Shown piece after piece: positions 1 through 7,362 of a DNA stretch of 32,361 bases. The stretch is taken from positions 1 to 32,361 of the forward strand of contig JAJEBS010000132.1 in NCBI GenBank assembly GCA_022822425.1, given 5' to 3'. Origin of the DNA: Gemmatimonadota bacterium. Its GTDB lineage: Bacteria; Gemmatimonadota; Gemmatimonadetes; Longimicrobiales; Gaopeijiaceae. The first letter of the stretch is position 1, and each line of letters starts with the position of its first letter. A model generated the notes under the pieces. That model did no database searches, was not told the DNA's origin, and saw only the letters and a list, made by a program, of their open reading frames with translations. Both the position numbers and the translations under genes were made by a program.

Positions 1-126
1 CACCACCGCCAGGCACACCACCACCACCGCGCCGGACTGGTAGAGGGGGTTCCACTTCCAGCCGTAGAGCCGGTCGAGCCAGGCGTCGACGCGTCTCAGG
101 GACCGCCCGAGGATTCGCTTGAGCAT
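1..126 (-). CDS. Cytochrome b-like protein, N-terminal fragment (cut by window edge)
   Basis: Only the first 42 codons lie in the window. They start at an ATG on the minus strand (124-126) and run off the left edge. The peptide has a basic amphipathic start, then DAWLDRLYGWKWNPLYQSG, then a valine-rich hydrophobic stretch that begins a membrane helix. A 'NPLYxxG' segment just before the first helix is typical of the cytochrome b/b6 N-terminus of bc-type complexes, which pass electrons from quinol. This is a family resemblance from a short piece, not proof. The gene is divergent from the Rrf2-terminal oxidase operon, so a quinol-oxidising complex feeding that enzyme is plausible. Another membrane protein cannot be excluded. 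Confidence 0.5.
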   Translation of the reverse strand, partial: MLKRILGRSLRRVDAWLDRLYGWKWNPLYQSGAVVVVCLAVV

Positions 127-304
127 GGTGGATGTCGCCGAGTCGGCCGGTTCCTCTGTCGGGAATCGCGCTCGTCCCCGCCTTCAGACCGACCGGACCC
201 GAGTCGGCCTGGACCGAGGCAACGAACACTTGCGCACGCAATATAGTCATATCATCATGTTTTTATCCAGATATGGCGTCACCGGGAAATGAGCGAGACA
301 TCGC
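127..304. promoter_or_regulatory. Divergent intergenic control region with AT-rich dyad
   Basis: This 178-bp gap separates the leftward cytochrome b-like gene from the rightward Rrf2 operon. Most of it is GC-rich, but 240-275 is unusually AT-rich. An imperfect dyad lies there: CATATC at 248-253 and GATATG at 270-275, with two more symmetric pairs inside (257-258 with 265-266), spanning 28 bp. Several TANNNT hexamers overlap it. Rrf2 proteins commonly repress their own operon by binding dyads of this size over the promoter, so this is the likely operator/promoter. That is inference; no exact match to a known IscR or NsrR box is claimed. Confidence 0.45.
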
Positions 305-727
305 ATGACCTCCAGGACGGCAGGCAACGCCCTGCGTGCCGCGATCTGCATCGCCCAGCGGGAATCGCCGGAACCGGTGACCGCGCAGGCGCTCGCCGCG
401 GAGCTCGACCTGCCGCGCAACTACCTGTCGAAGACGTTGCACCGGCTCGTCCAGGGAGGCGTGCTGCGTGCGATCCGCGGGAGAGGCGGCGGCTTTCGGC
501 TGGCAGCGTTGCCGGCGGAGATCTCGCTCCAGCGCGTCATCCACGCCATCGATCCGGACGGGCCCGAACGGCGCTGTCTGCTCGGGCGCCCGGAGTGCCT
601 GGAATCGCGTCCCTGCGCCACCCACCACCGCTGGTGCGAGGTGCGCGCAACCGTGGACCGGTTCTTTGCCGAGACGACGCTGGGCGACCTGCTGGCCCCG
701 GCCCCCGCGCTTCCTGGGCGCGCCTGA
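305..727 (+). CDS. Rrf2-family transcriptional regulator with Fe-S type cysteines
   Basis: A 140-residue protein with an Rrf2 winged-helix domain (about 5-85), including the wing 'RGRGGGFRLA' near residues 58-67. The effector region has Cys91, Cys98 and Cys104 (C-x6-C-x5-C), plus Cys111. IscR, NsrR and RsrR hold an Fe-S cluster with three cysteines in this region, and NsrR uses it to sense NO; the first spacing here is one residue longer than in IscR. The ATG at 305 is the only possible start, because an in-frame stop lies at 290-292. The stop is 28 bp before the next gene, so the regulator heads the heme-copper operon and probably controls itself. The signal could be NO, redox state or Fe-S status; NO is favoured only by the unusual active site of the downstream enzyme. 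Confidence 0.88.
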   Translation: MTSRTAGNALRAAICIAQRESPEPVTAQALAAELDLPRNYLSKTLHRLVQGGVLRAIRGRGGGFRLAALPAEISLQRVIHAIDPDGPERRCLLGRPECLESRPCATHHRWCEVRATVDRFFAETTLGDLLAPAPALPGRA

Positions 728-755
728 CCCTGCAAGCCCGAAGGAGCACACACCC

Positions 756-941
756 ATGTCGGACTCCGTCTCCCCTTCCCCGCCCCCGGGTCACGAGAAC
801 GAGACCCCCATTCCCCTCATGCAACGTCTCTACGACAGCCCGTTTCTGCTGCTCATCGCGTGCATCGTGGTGATGTTCGTGTTCTTCACCGCGTGGGGCA
901 TGATCGAAATCATGTCGCTCGAACCCGCACCCTTGCCGTAG
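756..941 (+). CDS. One-helix small subunit of the heme-copper enzyme
   Basis: A 61-residue protein preceded by a good ribosome site (AAGGAG, 741-746). The first 25 residues are Pro/Ser-rich and soluble; about 28-50 form one transmembrane helix (LLLIACIVVMFVFFTAWGMI), followed by a short tail. It sits 14 bp before subunit II. Small one-helix subunits are known in this position for ba3-type (subunit IIa) and cbb3-type (CcoQ) enzymes. By position and topology this is probably a structural or assembly subunit of the same complex. It has no catalytic motif, and sequence similarity alone would not name it. Confidence 0.65.
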   Translation: MSDSVSPSPPPGHENETPIPLMQRLYDSPFLLLIACIVVMFVFFTAWGMIEIMSLEPAPLP

Positions 942-955
942 GGAGGCCGCCACCG

Positions 956-1519
956 ATGTACCGAACGGGAATCGAGCCACCGGAACGGATCTGGTGGAAG
1001 AAGATCGACCGCCACGAGAAGGTATGGGTGTGGATCGCCTTCGCGTGGTGCATGGTGCTCTTCGCGATGATGCCCATCTGGCATCTGAGGGGCGGCCAGA
1101 ACCCCTCCGGGATCCGGCATCGCGTGGAGCCGTCCGACTACCAGGCCAGGGTCACGGAGTTCATACAGGAGTACCAGGTGGGCACGGACAACGGCTTTCC
1201 CGTGGTCGAGCCTCCCCCGGGGAGCGATGTCTACCTGCAGGCGACGAGTTTCGCATGGATGCCGGTGCTGCGGCTGCAGCAGGGAGCCGAGTACGTCCTC
1301 CATCTCTCGTCGCTGGACGTGAACCACGGGTTCAACCTGTACCCCCTCAACATCAATTTCCAGGTCGTTCCCGGATACGACTACGGCCTCCGGGTGGTCC
1401 CCAACGAGCCCGGTGAGTTCCACATCATCTGCAACGAGTTCTGCGGAATCGGCCACCACCTGATGGTCGGCAAGATCGTCGTGGAGCCGGCGGACGCGGA
1501 ACAGGGAGGTGACCGGTGA
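956..1519 (+). CDS. Heme-copper oxidoreductase subunit II (CuA domain)
   Basis: A 187-residue subunit II with a short cytosolic start, one membrane helix (about 23-42) and a periplasmic cupredoxin domain (about 90-180). The binuclear CuA ligands are all present: His124 in DVNHGF, then Cys159, Glu161, Cys163, His167 and Met170 in the CNEFCGIGHHLM segment (C-x3-C-x3-H-x2-M). A single helix rather than the usual two is typical of ba3/B-type enzymes and relatives. CuA takes electrons from cytochrome c or a blue copper protein and passes them to subunit I. The TGA stop overlaps the GTG start of subunit I (GTGA, 1516-1519), indicating translational coupling. Confidence 0.93.
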   Translation: MYRTGIEPPERIWWKKIDRHEKVWVWIAFAWCMVLFAMMPIWHLRGGQNPSGIRHRVEPSDYQARVTEFIQEYQVGTDNGFPVVEPPPGSDVYLQATSFAWMPVLRLQQGAEYVLHLSSLDVNHGFNLYPLNINFQVVPGYDYGLRVVPNEPGEFHIICNEFCGIGHHLMVGKIVVEPADAEQGGDR

Positions 1520-3237
1520 ACCTCTTCCGGACCTGCCCGACGACCGGCCTTCAGGTGCATCGAACCGCCGACCGCCTCATTCAGGCCAACGCGGTCGCGG
1601 CAACCGTCGCGCTTCTCATCGGCGGAGTCGCGGCGCTGCTCGTTCTGCTGACGCGCTGGGAGGTCGTCCTCCTCCTCGACGCCGGCATGTTCTACCGCAT
1701 GCTCACCGTGCATGGCATGAACATGCTCATCTTCTTCATCATCTTCTTCGAGATGGCGGTGCTCTACTTCGCCTCCGCCGTCCTGCTCAACTGCAGGGTG
1801 CCCGCGCCCAGGACCGGCTGGATCGCCTTCGCGCTCATGGTGATCGGGGCGCTGATGGTCGAGTGGACCATGTGGACCGGCCGGGCCGACGTGCTGTTCA
1901 CCTCCTACGTGCCGCTGCGGGCGCACCCGCTCTTCTACCTCGGGGTGATCCTGTTCGCGGTCGGGGCGCTCACCGTGGTCGGGCACTTCTTCGGCATCCT
2001 GACCATCGCGAGGCGCGAGAAGACGTTCGAGGGCTCGATGCCGCTGGTCACCTTCGGGGCGCTCACCGCGGCCGCGATCGCGGCGGTGACCCTGCTGCAC
2101 GGGGCGATCATCTACATCCCCACCTTCCTCTGGTCGCTCGGCCTGATGGAGGTGGATCCCCAGATGTACCGCCTGATCTGGTGGGGACTCGGCCACTCCT
2201 CGCAGCAGATCAACGTGGCCGCCATGGTCTCGATCTGGTACCTGCTGGGCGCGCTCACCGTGGGTGCGGTGGTCCTGAACGAGAAGGTGAGCCGGACCGC
2301 TTTCGTGCTCTACGTCCTGTTCATCTCGATGGCGTCCGCGCACCACCTGCTGGTCGACCCCGGGATGGGACCGGCGTGGAAGATCTGGAACACCAGCTAT
2401 TTCATGTACATGGCGGTCCTCGCCTCGATGCTCCACGGCTTTACCGTGCCGGCCGGCGTCGAGTTGGGGATGCGCCTGCGGGGGGCGGCCCAGGGGCTCT
2501 TCGGGTGGCTGAAGCGAGCGCCCTGGGGCGATCCGGGATTCAGCTCGCTGGCCTTCTCCATCGTGGTGTTCGGTTTCGTGGGCGGGATCACGGGAGTCAC
2601 CTTCGGCACCGAGCAGATCAACATCATCGCGCACAACACGCTCCGGATCCCCGGCCACTTCCACGCCACCGTCGTGTCGGGGACGGCGATGGCCTTCATG
2701 GGGATCACCTACTACGTCATTCCGCTCATCTTCCGGCGAGAGATCGCCTTCTACCCGCTCGCGCGCATCCAGCCCTACCTGTTTGCCGTCGGCATGCTGA
2801 TCTTCTCGATGGCGATGACCTTCGCGGGCACCTTCGGAATGCCGCGCCGGCACTGGAACGCCTCATTCACGGGCGCGGTCTTCCAGCCGGAGTTCTCGCC
2901 CGCCGTCAACCTCGTGATGGGGGTGATGGCGGTGGGCGGCCTCATCGCCATCGCCGGCGGCGCCATCTACATCGTGGTGACGGTGGTCTCGGTGTTCTTC
3001 GGGAAGAAGATGGCCGCGGACGACTCCGGGTTGGGCGCCGAGGGACGCGGACTGCCGCCGGGCATCACCCATCCGCCGCGCGCGCTGGTGGAGGAGGACA
3101 GGGCGGCGCTCGAGCCGGCGGGCCGCCTGGGGCCGGTTCCCGGAACGATGGTGCTGGTGTTCATCTTCCTGGCCGCGTTCATCACCTACTACTTCGTCAA
3201 CTGGGCGCTCCTGTCGTTCCTGTGGGAGGTGGGATGA
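1516..3237 (+). CDS. Heme-copper oxidoreductase subunit I, candidate nitric oxide reductase
   Basis: A 573-residue, multi-helix catalytic subunit starting at GTG. Metal ligands are visible: His66 (VHGMNM, low-spin heme), His227 (CuB), His276-His277 (SAHHLLVDPG, CuB), His381 (high-spin heme) and His383 (low-spin heme, in GHFHATVV). The overall form and the one-helix CuA subunit II resemble B-type (ba3) enzymes. In A/B-type oxygen reductases the residue four after the first CuB His is the Tyr cross-linked to it (HPEVY). Here the segment is GHSSQQINVA, so that position is Gln231. Loss of this Tyr is a hallmark of NO-reducing heme-copper families, including CuA-containing ones such as eNOR. Automatic naming would be 'cytochrome c oxidase subunit I'; NO reduction is inferred, not shown. 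Confidence 0.9.
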   Translation: MNLFRTCPTTGLQVHRTADRLIQANAVAATVALLIGGVAALLVLLTRWEVVLLLDAGMFYRMLTVHGMNMLIFFIIFFEMAVLYFASAVLLNCRVPAPRTGWIAFALMVIGALMVEWTMWTGRADVLFTSYVPLRAHPLFYLGVILFAVGALTVVGHFFGILTIARREKTFEGSMPLVTFGALTAAAIAAVTLLHGAIIYIPTFLWSLGLMEVDPQMYRLIWWGLGHSSQQINVAAMVSIWYLLGALTVGAVVLNEKVSRTAFVLYVLFISMASAHHLLVDPGMGPAWKIWNTSYFMYMAVLASMLHGFTVPAGVELGMRLRGAAQGLFGWLKRAPWGDPGFSSLAFSIVVFGFVGGITGVTFGTEQINIIAHNTLRIPGHFHATVVSGTAMAFMGITYYVIPLIFRREIAFYPLARIQPYLFAVGMLIFSMAMTFAGTFGMPRRHWNASFTGAVFQPEFSPAVNLVMGVMAVGGLIAIAGGAIYIVVTVVSVFFGKKMAADDSGLGAEGRGLPPGITHPPRALVEEDRAALEPAGRLGPVPGTMVLVFIFLAAFITYYFVNWALLSFLWEVG

Positions 3238-4250
3238 GCGAGCGGAGAGACGCTCACGCGGCCGCCGCCGGGGCTTCCGCGGGCGGGGCGGGCCGCGGGC
3301 CGGCGGGCGGAAACGACGAGCCCGCGCAGGCGGCTGTTCGCGGAGCGATGGCGGCCATGGCAGCGCTGCTCGCGATCACGGTCGCGTGGTGGGCGCTGGC
3401 GCTCTGGCCGGTGCCGGGGGTCCCGCCGGCGTGGCTGGAGCGTGCCCGCCAGGTGTGCTTCAACGCGGGTCCCTCCGGCCTCCCCGACGCTTCCGGGTGG
3501 ATACTCCTGGTGGGCCAGCCCATCGGCATGCTGGCGGTGCTCATGGTGATCGCGGGGGATGCGGTGCGGGAGGGGCTCGTGCGGGCGAGGGAGAGATCGG
3601 CGGGCCGGGTCGCGCTCGCGGCGGGCGCCGGGGTGGTCGTGGCGGGAACGGCGCTGGCGGTCGTGCGCGTTGCCGGGGCCCCGGGGGACTCCGAGTGGCT
3701 GGAGGCGGCCCGCGCCGAGGTGCCCGCCACCTATCCGCGCCTGGACCGCCGCCTTCCGGCCATCGAGCTCGTCGACCAGCACGGCGACGCGTTCACCTGG
3801 GAGCGCATCGCGGGCCGCCCGGCGCTCCTGACCTTCGGCTTCGGGCACTGCGAGACCGTCTGTCCCATGACGGTCATGAACGCGCGCCGGGTCCAGGACC
3901 GTTTCCGGGGGGAGGGCCGGGAGATGGCGCTGGTGGTGATCACGCTCGATCCCTGGCGCGACACTCCCTCCCGGCTTCCCGCCCTGGCGCGACAGTTCCA
4001 CCTCGGCGGCGAGGGTTCGCACGCGCATGCGGAGGAGGGCGGGGAGGACGCCCGATCCTTCCTCCTGTCCGGCACGGTAGACGACGTCAACGCGGCGCTC
4101 GACGCGTTGCAGGTGGCCCGCGAGCGGGTGCCGCGCACGGGAGACATCGTGCATCCGGCTCTCGTGTACCTGCTGGACGCGGAGGGTACGGTGGTCTACG
4201 CTGCGAGTGGGCACGCCGACCTGATCGAGGAGCTGGCGCGCCGCATGTAG
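3234..4250 (+). CDS. SCO/SenC family copper chaperone with N-terminal membrane domain
   Basis: A 338-residue protein whose ATG overlaps the subunit I stop (ATGA, 3234-3237). Residues about 165-338 form a thioredoxin-like SCO domain with the copper-binding pair Cys206-x3-Cys210 (GHCETVCP) and the distal His307 (DIVHPAL). SCO proteins deliver copper to, or reduce, the CuA site, which fits the adjacent subunit II. The first 150 residues are unusual for SCO: a basic, Ala/Gly-rich head, then three likely membrane helices (about 36-60, 88-109, 125-147) with a conserved-looking loop around CFNAGPSGLPDASGW. Typical SCO proteins have one anchor helix and about 200 residues. The extra domain may be a fused subunit of the complex; its role is unknown. 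Confidence 0.85.
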   Translation: MSERRDAHAAAAGASAGGAGRGPAGGNDEPAQAAVRGAMAAMAALLAITVAWWALALWPVPGVPPAWLERARQVCFNAGPSGLPDASGWILLVGQPIGMLAVLMVIAGDAVREGLVRARERSAGRVALAAGAGVVVAGTALAVVRVAGAPGDSEWLEAARAEVPATYPRLDRRLPAIELVDQHGDAFTWERIAGRPALLTFGFGHCETVCPMTVMNARRVQDRFRGEGREMALVVITLDPWRDTPSRLPALARQFHLGGEGSHAHAEEGGEDARSFLLSGTVDDVNAALDALQVARERVPRTGDIVHPALVYLLDAEGTVVYAASGHADLIEELARRM

Positions 4251-4332
4251 AAAGCGTCCCCGGACCCGGCCGCTCTCGCGACCGGCCGCGACCCGGGACG
4301 GGCGGAGCTTCTCGCGACCGGGACGGACCAAC
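4251..4332 (+). terminator. GC-rich hairpin region after the SCO gene (possible terminator)
   Basis: The 82-bp gap holds an inverted repeat CGGCCG at 4267-4272 and 4283-4288 (10-nt loop) and a 12-bp direct repeat TCTCGCGACCGG at 4274-4285 and 4310-4321. No T-run follows, so a classical intrinsic terminator is not proven. The second repeat copy lies just upstream of the peptidase start. Confidence 0.3.
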
Positions 4333-5979
4333 ATGAAGACGACGCGAATCACGATGCGAGGATGGGCCGTGGCAGCCCGTGGACGAACTTCCCGCGGCAT
4401 TCGAGCCGGGATGCTGCTGGCCTCCGCCGCCGCGCTGGCGGATCCGGCACAGCTTGCGGCGGCGCAGGGACTGGCAGTGCCCGATCCGGTGCTCGAGGGC
4501 ATCTGGGCCGAAGCGATGGACAACTCGCAGATCGAGCCGATGGGACAGGTGCTCCTGGACGCCATCGGCCCGCGGCTCACCGGCTCGCCGCACATGGAGC
4601 GAGCCCAGGAATGGGCGGTCTCGATGCTGGCCGGCTGGGGCGTGGAGGCCCGCACCGAGGAGTACGGCACCTGGGAGGGATGGGACCGCGGAGCCAGCCA
4701 CGTGGACCTGGTGTCGCCGCGGGTACGCTCGCTGGAGGGGCGCATCCTGGCCTGGAGCCCCGGGACCGGGGGCGCGCCGGTGGAGGGCGGCGTCGCCGTC
4801 CTCCCGGAGATGCGCTCGCCGGCGGACTGGCAGGCCTTCCTGGGCACGGTGAGCGGGAAGTGGGTGATGTTCTCCTTCCCGCAGCCGACCTGCCGCGCGG
4901 ACGAGCAGTGGGTCGAGTTCGCGCAGGAGGGCTCGTACGAGACCATGGCCGAGGCGCGCTCCGGAGCTAACCGGGCCTTCAACCAGAGCCTGGCTGCCAC
5001 CGGATCGCGCGATCCGCGCCGCCGCGACCTGCACGCGCAGATCGAGGAAGCGGGCGCGCTCGGCATCGTGACCTCGCTCTGGCCGGGCTCCTACGGGACC
5101 ACCCGCGTCTTCAACGCCTACAACCGCGAGACCCCCACCTTCGAGCTGGGGTGCGAGGACTACGGGCTCGTCCATCGTCTGGCCGCCAACGGACAGGAGC
5201 CGGTGCTGCGGCTGACCGCGGAAGCCGAGAATCTGGGCGAAGTGCCGGTGTCGAACGTCATCGGCACCATCCCGGGAACCGAGCTCCCGGACGAGTACGT
5301 CATGCTCTCGGCCCACTTCGACTCGTGGGAGGGCGGTTCGGGCGCCACCGACAACGCGACCGGCTCGCTGCTCATGCTCGAGACCATGCGCATTCTGTCC
5401 GCCGTCTACCCGAACCCGAAGCGCACCATCCTCATCGGGCTCTGGAACGGGGAGGAACAGGGGCTCAACGGCTCGCGCGCCTTCAGCGAGGACCATCCCG
5501 AGGTGGTGGAGGGGCTGCAGGTGCTCTTCAACCAGGACAACGGCACCGGACGGGTGGTGAACATCTCCGCCCAGGGGTTCACGGAGGTGGGATCGTCGCT
5601 CGCGCGATGGCTGACGCGGGTGCCGGTCGAGGTCTCCGGCCACGTGAGCCTCAGGCTCCCGGGCAACCCCGGCGGAGGCGGCTCGGACTACGCCTCCTTC
5701 GTCTGCCACGGCGCGCCCGGCATCAACCTGAGCGCGCTGTCATGGGACTACGGGTCGCACACCTGGCACACCCACCGCGACACCTTCGACAAGCTCGTGT
5801 TCGACGACCTGAAGAACAACGCGGTGCTGGCCGCCTCGCTGGTCTACCTGGCGTCGGAGGACGACCGGCGGGTGAGCCGCGAACGGCGCGAGCTGATCAT
5901 GGGACTGGGGGGAACCGGTGGGCGCTGGCCGGAATGCACGCCGGCGGTGCGGAGTTCGCGGGCAAGCCAGCGGATGTAG
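4333..5979 (+). CDS. Exported M28 family zinc metallopeptidase
   Basis: A 548-residue enzyme. An N-terminal signal region (hydrophobic about 26-45, AAAQG cleavage-like end) sends it to the periplasm or outside. The catalytic domain has the two-zinc aminopeptidase ligand set: His328 and Asp330 (SAHFDSW), Asp340 bridging (GATDNATG), Glu374 as the general base with Glu375 as ligand (NGEEQG), Asp402 (NQDNG) and His481 (HTHRDTFD). Residues about 130-290 form an inserted PA-like domain, common in this family. The role is removal of N-terminal amino acids or dipeptides from extracellular peptides. The start is uncertain: ATG 4333 and ATG 4354 are both possible and neither has a strong ribosome site. 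It is not obviously linked to the operon before it. Confidence 0.9.
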   Translation: MKTTRITMRGWAVAARGRTSRGIRAGMLLASAAALADPAQLAAAQGLAVPDPVLEGIWAEAMDNSQIEPMGQVLLDAIGPRLTGSPHMERAQEWAVSMLAGWGVEARTEEYGTWEGWDRGASHVDLVSPRVRSLEGRILAWSPGTGGAPVEGGVAVLPEMRSPADWQAFLGTVSGKWVMFSFPQPTCRADEQWVEFAQEGSYETMAEARSGANRAFNQSLAATGSRDPRRRDLHAQIEEAGALGIVTSLWPGSYGTTRVFNAYNRETPTFELGCEDYGLVHRLAANGQEPVLRLTAEAENLGEVPVSNVIGTIPGTELPDEYVMLSAHFDSWEGGSGATDNATGSLLMLETMRILSAVYPNPKRTILIGLWNGEEQGLNGSRAFSEDHPEVVEGLQVLFNQDNGTGRVVNISAQGFTEVGSSLARWLTRVPVEVSGHVSLRLPGNPGGGGSDYASFVCHGAPGINLSALSWDYGSHTWHTHRDTFDKLVFDDLKNNAVLAASLVYLASEDDRRVSRERRELIMGLGGTGGRWPECTPAVRSSRASQRM

Positions 5980-5993
5980 GGGCGGGCTGGACG

Positions 5994-6041
5994 CCAACCG
6001 CAAGACGGTTGGCCGATCGAACCGGGGTGCGTCTTGCGGTT
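5994..6041. terminator. Overlapping inverted repeats between convergent genes
   Basis: Between the convergent peptidase and transporter genes lies a perfect 7-bp hairpin (CCAACCG 5994-6000, CGGTTGG 6006-6012). Part of its left arm also belongs to a perfect 12-bp inverted repeat (5996-6007 with 6030-6041, 22-nt loop). The two folds exclude each other. A bidirectional terminator is the simplest reading; no long T-run is present. Confidence 0.5.
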
Positions 6042-6064
6042 TGCTGATCGACCGGGAGAGCGTC

Positions 6065-7279
6065 TTACGATGTGTCCCCTCCCCCCACCCATCGGTCGAC
6101 CACCACCGACGTGGTGATCTGACCCCACAGGTTGGTCACCGTGCGGAACATGTCGGGGATGCGGTCGATTCCGAGCAGGATGCCCAGCCCGCCGAGCGGC
6201 ACCCCCGCGACGTCCAGGGCGGGCGCCATGGTGAAGATGCTCGCCGACGGCACCGGCGCGATGGTGAGCGCGACCAGGAAGACCGCGAGCACCGCCCCGC
6301 CGGCCGCGGCGAGCGGGAACGGCACCTCGAACAGGTGCGCCAGGAAGACCACCGCGGCCCCCTGGAAGAGCGCGCTGCCGGGCCGGTAGAGCGACGCGCC
6401 CAGCGGCAGCACCAGGTCGGCGACGTTGTCCGACACGCCCAGCTTCCCGCTCGCCTCCTGGAGCGACGCCGGGAGGGCGGCCACCGTGCTGGTGCTGGCG
6501 AAGGCGATGGAGGTGGCCCCGAACACCCCGGTCACGAAGCGCCCCGGGCCGATGCCGCCCACCCAGCGCAGGAGCACCAGGAACACCCCGCCGGTGAACA
6601 GGACGAGCCCCGCGAGCACGGCCGCGACGAAGATCGCCAGGCTCTGCACCAGGTCCCACCCGAGCTGCGCGGTCACCGGGGCGGCCAGCCCGAACACCCC
6701 AACCGGCGCGCACCAGAGCACCCACCAGACCAGCTTGACCAGGGTTGCGGAGACCGCCTCGGCGAAGGCGAGCAGTTGCTCCTTGTGCTTCCCCCCGAGC
6801 GCCGCCGCGGCCGCCCCGAAGAGCGCCGTGAACACGATCAGCGGGAGCAGGCTTCCCGCCGAGGCGGCCGCGAAGGGGTTGGGCGGCACCAGGGTAACCA
6901 GGAAGTCGACCACGCCGGGGATTGCGGGGGCGGCCTGCTCCCCCGCCGCCGGCATCGCGATGTCGGGCGCGAAACGCAGGAAGAAGGCCATGCTGGCCAT
7001 CCCCAGCACGATCGCCGGCGGGGTGGTGATCCAGTAGAAGCCGAGGGTGGTGCCGCCCAGCCGTCCCAGCCTGCGCAGGTCGCCCAGCCTGGCCACCCCG
7101 ATGAAGATTACCGCCATGACCAGCGGGATCACCACCATGCGGATGGCGTTCATGAAGACGGTGCCGATGGGCGCGGACCCGACCGCCACCGCCATGAGCG
7201 CGTCCGAGCCGGTGGCCGCGGCGAGCAGCCCGACCGCGAAGCCCAGCACGAGCCCCGCGGCGATGAGGATGTGCAGCAT
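6065..7279 (-). CDS. SLC1/DAACS family dicarboxylate-amino acid transporter with altered cation sites
   Basis: A 404-residue, multi-helix membrane protein of the GltP/GltPh (SLC1) family. Recognisable parts are the serine-rich hairpin segment STSTVAALPAS (about 262-272), the helix 7 motif region LPLGASLYRPGSALFQ (291-306), the second hairpin (about 340-352) and helix 8 DMFRTVTNLWGQ (376-387). Asp376, Arg379, Thr380 and Asn383 match substrate-binding positions of helix 8, so an acidic substrate is likely. The usual cation motif NMDGT is replaced by YRPGS, and the Asp equivalent to GltPh Asp405 is Gln387. Na+ coupling as known for the family is therefore doubtful. It lies alone on its strand between convergent and tandem neighbours, with no clear ribosome site. 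Confidence 0.88.
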   Translation of the reverse strand: MLHILIAAGLVLGFAVGLLAAATGSDALMAVAVGSAPIGTVFMNAIRMVVIPLVMAVIFIGVARLGDLRRLGRLGGTTLGFYWITTPPAIVLGMASMAFFLRFAPDIAMPAAGEQAAPAIPGVVDFLVTLVPPNPFAAASAGSLLPLIVFTALFGAAAAALGGKHKEQLLAFAEAVSATLVKLVWWVLWCAPVGVFGLAAPVTAQLGWDLVQSLAIFVAAVLAGLVLFTGGVFLVLLRWVGGIGPGRFVTGVFGATSIAFASTSTVAALPASLQEASGKLGVSDNVADLVLPLGASLYRPGSALFQGAAVVFLAHLFEVPFPLAAAGGAVLAVFLVALTIAPVPSASIFTMAPALDVAGVPLGGLGILLGIDRIPDMFRTVTNLWGQITTSVVVDRWVGGGDTS

Positions 7280-7323
7280 GGAGGTACTCTACACCCGGAC
7301 CGGCGGTGGAGCGAGGGAAGGGG

Positions 7324-7351
7324 TTCCGGTGCGCGCGCCGCCGCGCCGGAA
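7324..7351 (-). terminator. GC-rich hairpin after the plug-domain gene
   Basis: An inverted repeat TTCCGG/CCGGAA (7324-7329, 7346-7351) extends inward to a 10-bp stem with one G-U pair and an 8-nt loop. It starts 12 bp past the stop of the leftward gene at 7363. There is no T-run, so this is a candidate only. Confidence 0.35.
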
Positions 7352-7362
7352 AGACTACCGCA

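Noticed and set aside
1516-3237. Plain naming as aa3/ba3 cytochrome c oxidase subunit I
   Set aside because: The helix with the first CuB histidine has Gln where the cross-linked Tyr is required, so oxygen reduction should not be assumed.
4087-5709. Long minus-strand open frame (540 codons) opposite the M28 peptidase
   Set aside because: The plus strand has all zinc ligands of a known family in order; the minus frame shows only shadow composition.
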